Shown piece by piece: positions 8,777 through 16,616 of a stretch of DNA of 64,000 nt. Source of the stretch: Streptomyces griseochromogenes (GTDB taxonomy: Bacteria; Actinomycetota; Actinomycetes; Streptomycetales; Streptomycetaceae); contig NZ_CP016279.1 in NCBI RefSeq assembly GCF_001542625.1, positions 3,410,001-3,474,000 on the forward strand. The letters run 5' to 3'. The notes below the pieces were generated by a model that searched no databases, was not told the origin of the DNA, and saw only the letters and a list, made by a program, of their open reading frames with translations. Both the position numbers and the translations under genes were made by a program. How positions within the stretch are numbered: the stretch's first letter is position 1; every line of letters begins with the position of its first letter.

Positions 8777-10624
8777 TCAGTGGGTCATGAAAGAGGTGAC
8801 GGGCAGCGCCCGGGACACGATCCGGACGTCCCCGAGCCGTCCGTGCAGAATCTGGTCGATCTTCCCCGCGTACTCGTAGCCGCCGAGCAGCCACGGCAGC
8901 CCGGCCGAGGCGATACCGACGGCGGCGGGGTGCGGATTGCGGGCCACCGGACAGCCCTGGACGTACATCGTCGTGTGCCGTCCGTCGTTGACCACGGCCA
9001 GGTGCCACCACTTCTCGCGGGCGGTCTCGTCACCCCAGTTGGTGGCGAGCTGCCGCTGGTTGAGCGGATGGGCCGCCCACTGCGGGCCCGGTCCGTCGGA
9101 GATCGACAGCGTGGCGAGCGGCTCGTCGGGATCGTCCGTGACCGGTCCGACGGAGCCGTTGCGGCCGGTGCGGCTGATGAGACCGGACCAGGCGTTGTGG
9201 CCGGCGTCCCAGTCGGCGGGCAGGCGGTAGAAGGCCTCGATGGTGTAACCGCCCTCGAAGGTGGCCGAGTTGAGCGGGGCAGCGTCGACCGTGCGCAGCC
9301 AGGCGCCCTTCAGCGGGGACTTGTAGCCGTCGAACTCCAGGCTGCCGTGGCCGGGCTGGTCGGGGTGGTGGTCGGCGGACCAGGCCAGTGTGCCGCCGCC
9401 GACGCTGACCACCGTGAGGTCGTTGCCGCGCCCGGACAGATCGCGGACGGTGCCGGTCACCGCCGTACCGGCGTCGTGGCCGTCGAAGCGCCAGTACGCC
9501 ACCGTGCCCGGTATCAGCATCTTCGACGCGGGCCGCGCGGGCCGGGCCGGAACCGGGTCGAATCCGGAGAAGCGCTCGGCGAAGTCGATGCCGACCGAGA
9601 AGCGGTCCGCGTCCCCGCTCAGCTCGATCTCCTGCCGCTCCAGTTCGTTCAGGCCCTCGGCGGCCCGGCCCAGGATCCACGGGGAGACGGTCTCGACGTC
9701 GATGACGCCCCGGTCCAGGTCGAAGCGGTAGAGGCGGATCATCGCCGCGCCGCCGAAGTAGCGGTTCTGATAGTTCGTCAGATGAAGGTGCACCTCGTGC
9801 CCCGCCGCGTTCTCGCGGATCGCGCGGCCCGCGGGCCAGAAGTGGCCGCCCAGTGCGAGAAAGATCTGGTCGTGGTCCTCGATCAGCCCGTCCCACAGCT
9901 GCTGCCCGTACGCGGACAGGGAGTCGTCCTCGGCGACCAGCTCGTGCGTGGTGAGGACGACCGGCGTCTTCGGATGCCGTGCGAGGACGTCCTTCGCCCA
10001 GGCGTACCCCCGCTGCGACAGCCGCCAGTCCAGCGCCAGCACCATCCACTCGCGCCCGGCGGCCCGGAACAGGTGGTAGGTGTTGTAGCCGTCCGGCGAG
10101 GCGCCCCCGAACGTCGGCCTGCTCCGGAACCGCCGCGGGCCGAACGCGTCCAGATACGGTGTCGGTCCGCGCTGGTCGTCCGTGGACGAGCGCACGTCGT
10201 GGTTGCCGGCCAGGACGCTGTAGCCGACGCCGCGCCGGTCCAGGATCCCGAACGCCTCGCCGATGGCGGCGAACTCCTCCTCGGCGCCGTTCTGCGTGAG
10301 GTCGCCCAGGTGGGACAGGAAGACGATGTTCTCGTCACCCTTGCCACCGTGCTCCAGCAGATAGCGCAGGGACGCCTCGACGGGCGCGGGGTTGATGCTC
10401 GGTCCGTCGAAGAGGTACTGGGTGTCGGGCATCACCGCGAGCGTGAAGCGGCGGCTCTCGGAGTCGGGCCGGCGCACGCTCTGCTCGGCCGCTTCCGCGA
10501 CGGCCGGCAGGACGATCCCGGTGGTGGCGGCGGCGCCGAGCAGCGCGGTGGCCCTGAGGAAACCGCGTCGTCCGGCGCCGGCCTGCGCGGCCTCGCCCTG
10601 GGCATGGTCATGCGATGTACACAC
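8777..10624 (-). CDS. Tat-exported calcineurin-type metallophosphoesterase with LamG domain
   Basis: A 615-residue exported phosphoesterase. A Tat signal (GRRGFLRATALLGAAATTG) is followed by a calcineurin-like domain at about residues 55-330. Its five metal-binding blocks are in order: VMPDTQY, LSHLGDLTQNG, LAGNHDVRS, LTTHELV and LALGGHFW. Residues about 370-610 form a LamG/concanavalin-like jelly roll (AYWRFDGHD at its start, GCPVARNP and LLGGYEYAGKIDQI near its end) that could bind glycan or cell wall. GTG 10624 has GGAG about 5 nt ahead. It is first in a two-gene set with the PHP-type hydrolase; both are Tat substrates and may act in sequence on one phosphorylated polymer or metabolite. 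The substrate is unknown. Confidence 0.88.
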   Translation of the reverse strand: MCTSHDHAQGEAAQAGAGRRGFLRATALLGAAATTGIVLPAVAEAAEQSVRRPDSESRRFTLAVMPDTQYLFDGPSINPAPVEASLRYLLEHGGKGDENIVFLSHLGDLTQNGAEEEFAAIGEAFGILDRRGVGYSVLAGNHDVRSSTDDQRGPTPYLDAFGPRRFRSRPTFGGASPDGYNTYHLFRAAGREWMVLALDWRLSQRGYAWAKDVLARHPKTPVVLTTHELVAEDDSLSAYGQQLWDGLIEDHDQIFLALGGHFWPAGRAIRENAAGHEVHLHLTNYQNRYFGGAAMIRLYRFDLDRGVIDVETVSPWILGRAAEGLNELERQEIELSGDADRFSVGIDFAERFSGFDPVPARPARPASKMLIPGTVAYWRFDGHDAGTAVTGTVRDLSGRGNDLTVVSVGGGTLAWSADHHPDQPGHGSLEFDGYKSPLKGAWLRTVDAAPLNSATFEGGYTIEAFYRLPADWDAGHNAWSGLISRTGRNGSVGPVTDDPDEPLATLSISDGPGPQWAAHPLNQRQLATNWGDETAREKWWHLAVVNDGRHTTMYVQGCPVARNPHPAAVGIASAGLPWLLGGYEYAGKIDQILHGRLGDVRIVSRALPVTSFMTH

Positions 10625-10667
10625 GTGTGCTCCGTGAGAGGTGACGGGGGAGAGGGGCGTGGGGGAG

Positions 10668-11588
10668 TCAGAGTGCGTGCAGGGGCCGGCTCCGGCGGTG
10701 GAGCCCGGCGGGAACGAGGCGGGCGGGGACCTGAACCGGCCGCCCGGCGACGGCAGGCCGGGACGCGGGTGCGACGGGCGCGCGCAGCCGCACCCGGGGC
10801 GCGCACACCTGCGTGCCGCGAGGTGCCCAGGGCTCGTCCTCGGCCGTCGTCACCCGCAGGGTCAGCCACGCCTCGCCGCCGTCCGGGGGCAGCGCGAAGG
10901 GCAGCGGCACGGCGGCCGTCTCGCCGGGCCGCAGATCCGGCAGCTCGGCCGGCCCGGTCAGGATCCGGCCGTCGGCCAACGACAGCTCCCAGGCGGCCGC
11001 CAGCCGGCTCAGAGCGCGCGTGCGCTGGTGGTTGGCGACGACGATCCCCTCGTGCCGGAAGCAGCGGATGCCGACCGGAGCCGCACCCTCGCGGTGCTCG
11101 TACAGGGCCGCCCGCGGCGCGCGATCGGCGAAGCCCGTGCCGCCCGCGACGAGCGGCCCGTCGTGCACCGCCTCATCGAAGCCGCCGCACACCTCGCGGC
11201 GCCCCGGCGCGCCGACACCGTTGTCATACACCCCGGCGCCCACGCGCCCGGCCGGTCTTCCATCGCTCACGCGCTGCAGAATTCCGTGGCCCCAGAACTC
11301 CCGGATGAAGCGGCCCTGAAGACCCGGCGTTGACTCGATGGCGACGCAGTGGTCCGCCCGGGTGATCCGCACCCCCCCCGGCGCGTGGATCGTCTCGTCC
11401 GCGGCCGTCGCAGCCTCCTCATCACCGGGTTCCCGGGCCTCGTGGGAGGCCACGAAGAGCGGACGAAGCTCTTCCCAGGCCGGACCGGGCTCGAAGCGGT
11501 GGTCGGACCAGAACTTGTCGGTGGAGGTGAGCATCAGCGTCCCCACCAGACGCGCACCCCGCATGAGCTGCCCACTCTGTCCGGCCAT
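10668..11588 (-). pseudogene. Decayed GH2 (LacZ-type) beta-galactosidase fragment
   Basis: An open frame of 306 residues whose second half resembles the C-terminal part of GH2 beta-galactosidases. STPGLQGRFIREFWGHG resembles the end of the TIM barrel (usually QGGFIWEFWDHG). GTGFADRAPRAALYEHRE matches the FADRTP-PALYEHK region. AAWELSLADGRILTG and GGEAWLTLRVTTAEDEPWA match LacZ domain 4. The catalytic Glu residues and most of the barrel are absent, and the first 75 residues do not align with LacZ to my eye. The key Trp/Asp in the barrel-end motif have changed (W to R, D to G). I read it as a remnant. It lies 44 bp upstream of, and in line with, the metallophosphoesterase gene. No signal peptide is visible. 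Confidence 0.6.
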
Positions 11589-11930
11589 GTTCCCTCCCGT
11601 GGCGCGACCGGCACTCCAGCGCGCCGTCGTGCGCCGCCCCGGAGCCGGGGCGAGAGCCGAGCGGAACCGGGCATCGTTCCGCTCGAAGCCGACGAGTAGT
11701 GTTCATGCCGCGCCGGCGGAACGACGGCATCACCTCATCCGGCGGAAGGCGCCCGGGCGTGCGGGGGACAGGCACGTCGGTCGTCGAAGCGCCGGTCGGG
11801 CGCGGCATGATCAAGGCCGGTGACAAGTTCGTGCCCCTCTGGTGGCGACGTACGCGCCGGTCGGCCCGTTGCCCCGATCCTCACTGCGGGAGACGGGCGT
11901 CGAGGCCGTCCGGGCGGGAAAGGTTCAGGC
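11589..11930. other. Gene-free interval between LacZ remnant and GH4 gene
   Basis: About 340 bp separating divergent genes. No ORF with convincing coding character, no hairpin terminator and no obvious LacI-type palindrome was found. It should hold the promoter of the GH4-GH38 pair. GAAAGG lies 6-8 nt ahead of the GH4 GTG. Confidence 0.4.
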
Positions 11931-13268
11931 GTGAGGCTGACGATTCTGGGCGGCGGCGGGTTCCGGGTGCCGCTCGTGTACGGGGCGCTGCTGGGGGACC
12001 GCGGCGAGGGGAGGGTCACGGAGGTCGTTCTGCACGATCTGGACGCCGGCCGGCTGGACGCGGTCACCCGGGTGCTGGCCGAGCAGGCGTCGGCTGTCGA
12101 CGACGCTCCGCGCGTGCGGGCGACGACCGACCTCGACGAGGCCCTGCGCGGCGCCGACTTCGTCTTCTCCGCGATCCGCGTCGGCGGCCTGGAAGGCAGG
12201 GCGAACGACGAGCGCGTGGCGCTCGCGGAGGGTGTGCTCGGCCAGGAGACGGTCGGCGCGGGCGGGATCGCCTACGGTCTGCGGACGGTCCCGGTCGCCG
12301 TCGACATCGCGCGGCGGGTGGCCCGTCTCGCCCCCGACGCCTGGGTCATCAACTTCACCAACCCGGCGGGCCTGGTCACCGAGGCCATGTCCCGCCACCT
12401 CGGCGACCGGGTCATCGGCATCTGCGACTCGCCGGTCGGCCTCGGCCGCCGCATCGCCCGGGTGCTCGGCGTGCGCCCGAAGGACGCGTGGATCGACTAC
12501 GTCGGCCTCAACCACCTCGGCTGGGTACGTGGCCTGCTGGTCGCCGGGCGCGACGAACTCCCCCGCCTGCTCGCCGACCCCGGCCTGCTCGGCTCCTTCG
12601 AGGAGGGCAAGCTGTTCGGGGCCGACTGGCTTCGCTCGCTCGGCGCGATCCCCAACGAGTACCTGCACTACTACTACTTCAACCGCGAGGCCGTACACGC
12701 CTACCAACAGGCCGAGAAGACCCGCGGCGCCTTCCTGCGCGACCAGCAGGCGCGGTTCTACGAGCAGGCCCGGCGCGCCGGCGTCCGTGCTCTGGACCTC
12801 TGGGACCGCACCCGCGCCGAGCGCGAGGCGACCTACATGGCCGAGAACCGGGAGACGGCCGGCGCCGGCGAACGCGACGCCGACGACCTCTCCGGCGGCT
12901 ACGAGAAAGTCGCCCTCGCGCTGATGCGGGCCATCGCCCGGGACGAGCGCACGACCCTGATCCTCAACGTGCGCAACCAGGGCACCTTGTCGGTCCTCGA
13001 CGCGGACGCCGTCATCGAGGTGCCCTGCCTGGTCGACGCCAACGGCGCCCACCCGGTCGCCGTCGCCCCGCTGCCCGGCCACGCCACCGGCCTGGTCTGC
13101 GCGGTCAAGGCCGTCGAGCGCGAGGTGCTGGCCGCCGCCGAGTCCGGTTCGCGTGCGACGGCCGTCAAGGCCTTCGCGCTGCACCCGCTGGTCGACTCCG
13201 TGAACGTCGCCCGCAGGCTGGTCGAGGGCTACACCCGGGTCCATCCGGGCCTGGCGTATCTTGAGTAA
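11931..13268 (+). CDS. GH4 family 6-phospho-beta-glucosidase-like enzyme
   Basis: A 445-residue cytosolic NAD- and Mn-dependent glycosidase of family GH4, which cleaves through a redox-elimination mechanism. The Rossmann start RLTILGGGGFRVPLVYG binds NAD. GQETVGAGGIAYGLR, VINFTNPAGLVTEA, ICDSPVGLGRR and VGLNHLGWVRG are GH4 signature regions; CDSP occupies the place of the metal-binding Cys block, and the Asn/His of GLNHLGW contact metal and sugar. The 6-phospho-beta-glucosidase subgroup fits best, but this cluster has no PTS, so an unphosphorylated substrate is possible. GTG 11931 begins exactly at the Rossmann strand. The GH38 gene follows after 32 bp. Confidence 0.87.
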   Translation: MRLTILGGGGFRVPLVYGALLGDRGEGRVTEVVLHDLDAGRLDAVTRVLAEQASAVDDAPRVRATTDLDEALRGADFVFSAIRVGGLEGRANDERVALAEGVLGQETVGAGGIAYGLRTVPVAVDIARRVARLAPDAWVINFTNPAGLVTEAMSRHLGDRVIGICDSPVGLGRRIARVLGVRPKDAWIDYVGLNHLGWVRGLLVAGRDELPRLLADPGLLGSFEEGKLFGADWLRSLGAIPNEYLHYYYFNREAVHAYQQAEKTRGAFLRDQQARFYEQARRAGVRALDLWDRTRAEREATYMAENRETAGAGERDADDLSGGYEKVALALMRAIARDERTTLILNVRNQGTLSVLDADAVIEVPCLVDANGAHPVAVAPLPGHATGLVCAVKAVEREVLAAAESGSRATAVKAFALHPLVDSVNVARRLVEGYTRVHPGLAYLE

Positions 13269-13274
13269 GCGCTT
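13267..13274. promoter_or_regulatory. AAGCGCTT palindrome at the GH4/GH38 junction
   Basis: An 8-bp palindrome overlaps the GH4 stop codon, 27 bp before the GH38 start. AAGCGCTT is a common LacI-family operator core, but it is short and could occur by chance. Confidence 0.25.
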
Positions 13275-13300
13275 TCCCTCCTCGTTCACTGGAGACCGCC

Positions 13301-16300
13301 ATGCATGATGAACGCCGCCGGATCGAGGAGCGCGTACAGCGCCTCCACACCCAGCGCATCAAGCCCGCGATCCACGCGGACAGCGTCCCCCTCGAGGTGT
13401 CGGCCTGGCAGGCCCCGGGTGAGCCGGTCTCTTTCGAGGAGGCGGCGTCCGCGTCGTACGAGCCCTTCGCGAGGGGGACTTCATGGGGGCCGCCCTGGGG
13501 TACGACCTGGTTCCGGATGAGCGGACACGTGCCGGCCTCCTTCGCGGGCCGGCGCGTCGAGGCCGTCATCGACCTCGGCTTCGTGGGGGACTGGCCCGGC
13601 AACCAGGCCGAGGCACTGGTGCACCTGAGGGACGGGACGCCGCTGAAGGCCGTCAACCCGCTCAACCAGTACGTGCCGATCGCCCGTCCCGCCGAGGGCG
13701 GCGAGCGGGTCGACTACCTGGTCGAGGCGGCGTCGAACCCGGACATCCTGGCGGACGGCTTCGCGCGGCCGACGCCGCTCGGCGATGTACTGACGGCCGG
13801 CGACCGTCCGCTGTACACCTTCCGCCGCGCCGACATCGCCGTACTCGACGAGCACGTCTGGCACCTCGACCTGGATCTCCAGGTACTGCGCGAGCTGATG
13901 CAGGAGCTCGGCGAGCACGACCCGCGCCGGCACGAGATCATGCACGCCCTCGACCGGGCCATGGACCTCCTCGACCTGGACGACATCTCCGGCTCGGCGG
14001 CCGCCGTGCGGGACGCGCTGAAGCCGGTGCTGGCCAAACCCGCGCACGCGAGCGCGCACCGCATCTCCGGCGTCGGCCACGCGCACATCGACACGGCCTG
14101 GCTGTGGCCGATCCGGGAGACCAGGCGCAAGACCTCCCGCACCTTCTCCAACGTCACCTCCCTGGCCGAGGAGTACGAGGAGTTCGTCTTCGCCTGCTCG
14201 CAGGCCCAGCAGTACGAGTGGGTGCGCGACGGCTACCCGCACGTGTGGGCCCGCATCAAGGAGTCGGTGAAGAAGGGCCAGTGGGCGCCGGTCGGCGGCA
14301 TGTGGGTCGAGGCCGACGGCAACCTGCCCGGCGGCGAGGCGCTCGCCCGCCAGCTCGTCCACGGCAAGCGGTTCTTCCTCGAGCACTTCGGCATCGAGAC
14401 CAAGGGCGTGTGGCTGCCGGACTCCTTCGGCTACACCGCCGCCTACCCGCAGCTCGCCAAGCTCGCCGGCAACGAGTGGTTCCTCACCCAGAAGATCTCC
14501 TGGAACCAGACCAACCCGTTCCCCCACCACACCTTCTGGTGGGAGGGCATCGACGGCACCCGCATCTTCACCCACTTCCCGCCCATCGACACCTACAACG
14601 CCCGCTTCAGCGGCGAGGAGATGTCCCGCGCGGTCCGCAACTACAGCGAGAAGGGCGCCGCCACGCGCTCACTGGCCCCCTTCGGCTGGGGCGACGGCGG
14701 TGGCGGCCCCACCCGCGAGATCATGGAGCGGGCACGGCGGCTGAAGAACCTGGAAGGGTCCCCGAAGGTCGAGATCGAACACCCCGACGCGTTCTTCGCG
14801 AAGGCCCGCGCCGAGTACCCGGACGCCCCGGTCTGGGTGGGCGAGCTCTACCTGGAGCTGCACCGCGCCACCTACACCTCCCAGGCCCGCACCAAGCAGG
14901 GCAACCGGCGCAGCGAACACCGGTTGCGCGAGGCCGAGTTGTGGGCGACCACGGCCGCGCTGCACGCGCCGGGCTACACCTACCCGTACGAGAAGCTCGA
15001 CCGCCTGTGGAAGACGGTGCTGCTGCACCAGTTCCACGACATCCTCCCCGGCTCGTCCATCGCCTGGGTGCACCGCGAGGCGGAGGCCGCATACGCCCGC
15101 GTGGCGCGGGAGCTGGAGGATCTCACCGCCGAGGCCGTCGCCGCGCTCGGGGCCGGCGGGACACGGGTGTTCAACACGAGCCCCTTCGCCCGCGCGGAGG
15201 TGGTCCGCACCCCCGAGGGCACGGCGGCCTACGCCGAGGTGCCCGCGAACGGGAGCGCGCCGCTGACGGACGCCGAGCCGCCGCGGCCGGTGACGGTCGA
15301 CGGGCGGGTGCTGGACAACGGCCTGGTCCGGGTGCGGGTGGCCGAGGACGGCACACTGTCGTCCCTCCACGATCTGCGTGCGGACCGCGAGGTCCTCGCC
15401 GAGCCCGGCAACCTGCTCCGCCTGCACACCGACCTCCCGAACTGCTGGGACGCCTGGGACATCGACAAGCACTACAAGAACCGGTACACGGACCTCCTGG
15501 ACGCCGAGTCCGTCACCGTCGTCGAGGAGGGCCCGCTCGTCGGCGCGATCCGTGTCACGCGCTCCTTCGGCAAGGGCTCGAAGATCACCCAGACGATCAG
15601 GGTCCGCGCGGGCAGCCCTCGCGTCGACTTCGAGACGGACATCGACTGGCACGAGGCGGAGAAGATCCTCAAGGCCGCCTTCCCGGTGGACCTCCGCGCC
15701 CCGTACTCCTCTGCCGAGATCCAGTTCGGCCACGTCCAGCGCCCCACCCACACCAACACCAGCTGGGAGGCGGCCCGCTTCGAGGTCTCCGGTCACCGCT
15801 GGGTGCACATCGGCGAACCCGGCTACGGCGTCGCGATCCTCAACGACTCGACGTACGGCCACGACGTCTCCCGCACGGTCGGCGAGGACGGACGTACGAC
15901 CACCACGGTCCGCCTCAGCCTGGTGCGGGCCCCGCGTGTCCCGGACCCCGGCGCGGACCAGGGCCGGCACCGCTTCACCTACTCCCTGCTGCCCGGCGCG
16001 GAGATCGCGGACGCGGTCGCCGAGGGCTACGCGCTGAACCTTCCCCTGCGGGTGGCCGGGGCGGCGGGCGCGCCGGAGCCGGTGGTGTCGGTGGACGGGG
16101 AGGGCGTCACGGTCGAGGCGGTCAAGCTCGCCGACGACCGCTCCGGCGACGTCGTCGTGCGGCTCTACGAATCCCGGGGCGGCCGGGCGGGCGGTGTGCT
16201 GCGCACCGGATTCCCACTCGCCGGTGCCCTGGTCACCGACCTGCTGGAACGGCCTCTGGAAGACGTGGACACGGCGGCCGACGGTACGGTCTCCGTCGCG

Positions 16301-16357
16301 CTGCGTCCCTTCCAGATCCTGACACTGCGCCTGCGGCGCGCCGAGGCGAGCTTCTGA
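13301..16357 (+). CDS. GH38 alpha-mannosidase
   Basis: A 1018-residue cytosolic retaining alpha-mannosidase; no signal peptide is visible. GVGHAHIDTAWLWPI carries Zn ligands H260, H262 and D264-type residues. WLPDSFGYTAAYPQ carries D374, the expected nucleophile. WWEGIDGTRIFTHFPP and FGWGDGGGGPTREI are further family blocks, followed by the beta-rich C-terminal half. It probably trims alpha-mannosides from imported glycans such as fungal mannan or N-glycan fragments. It sits 32 bp behind GH4, so the two are likely co-expressed. Length is normal for bacterial GH38. Linkage preference cannot be read from sequence. Confidence 0.95.
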   Translation: MHDERRRIEERVQRLHTQRIKPAIHADSVPLEVSAWQAPGEPVSFEEAASASYEPFARGTSWGPPWGTTWFRMSGHVPASFAGRRVEAVIDLGFVGDWPGNQAEALVHLRDGTPLKAVNPLNQYVPIARPAEGGERVDYLVEAASNPDILADGFARPTPLGDVLTAGDRPLYTFRRADIAVLDEHVWHLDLDLQVLRELMQELGEHDPRRHEIMHALDRAMDLLDLDDISGSAAAVRDALKPVLAKPAHASAHRISGVGHAHIDTAWLWPIRETRRKTSRTFSNVTSLAEEYEEFVFACSQAQQYEWVRDGYPHVWARIKESVKKGQWAPVGGMWVEADGNLPGGEALARQLVHGKRFFLEHFGIETKGVWLPDSFGYTAAYPQLAKLAGNEWFLTQKISWNQTNPFPHHTFWWEGIDGTRIFTHFPPIDTYNARFSGEEMSRAVRNYSEKGAATRSLAPFGWGDGGGGPTREIMERARRLKNLEGSPKVEIEHPDAFFAKARAEYPDAPVWVGELYLELHRATYTSQARTKQGNRRSEHRLREAELWATTAALHAPGYTYPYEKLDRLWKTVLLHQFHDILPGSSIAWVHREAEAAYARVARELEDLTAEAVAALGAGGTRVFNTSPFARAEVVRTPEGTAAYAEVPANGSAPLTDAEPPRPVTVDGRVLDNGLVRVRVAEDGTLSSLHDLRADREVLAEPGNLLRLHTDLPNCWDAWDIDKHYKNRYTDLLDAESVTVVEEGPLVGAIRVTRSFGKGSKITQTIRVRAGSPRVDFETDIDWHEAEKILKAAFPVDLRAPYSSAEIQFGHVQRPTHTNTSWEAARFEVSGHRWVHIGEPGYGVAILNDSTYGHDVSRTVGEDGRTTTTVRLSLVRAPRVPDPGADQGRHRFTYSLLPGAEIADAVAEGYALNLPLRVAGAAGAPEPVVSVDGEGVTVEAVKLADDRSGDVVVRLYESRGGRAGGVLRTGFPLAGALVTDLLERPLEDVDTAADGTVSVALRPFQILTLRLRRAEASF

Positions 16358-16424
16358 CCGGGCGCCAGAAGACGTACGTCGGGCCGGCCGGTCGCTCCCC
16401 GTGACCGCGACCGACCGACCCGAT

Positions 16425-16472
16425 CCCCCGTACCCCGTTTCCCCCGTACCCCGTTTCCCCCGAACCCCCTTT
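16425..16472. repeat. Three tandem 16-bp units behind the GH38 gene
   Basis: CCCCCGTACCCCGTTT occurs twice in perfect tandem (16425-16440, 16441-16456), followed by a degenerate third copy (CCCCCGAACCCCCTTT). It is strongly strand-asymmetric (C/T-rich). It may be a slippage product. Confidence 0.7.
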
Positions 16473-16490
16473 GACGCTCCCCCCGTTGTC

Positions 16491-16507
16491 CCCCCCCGGG
16501 GGGTTTT
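16491..16507 (+). terminator. C-run/G-run hairpin with T-tract
   Basis: Seven C followed by six G and TTTT, 134 bp beyond the GH38 stop. Possible intrinsic terminator for the GH4-GH38 transcript. Confidence 0.4.
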
Positions 16508-16560
16508 CCGTGTTCCTGATATAGAGAGCGGCCGGACAGTCCCCTGATACACCCTGAGCG

Positions 16561-16592
16561 AAAAAAATCCCCCCGGCCCGAAAGCCGGGGGG
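16561..16592 (-). terminator. Intrinsic terminator of the chitinase gene
   Basis: Read on the minus strand, a 9-bp stem CCCCCCGGC/GCCGGGGGG with a 6-nt loop is followed by a run of seven T. It starts about 24 bp after the chitinase stop. This is a textbook Rho-independent terminator. Confidence 0.9.
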
Positions 16593-16616
16593 ATCCCGGT
16601 CGTGCCGGGGCGGTGC

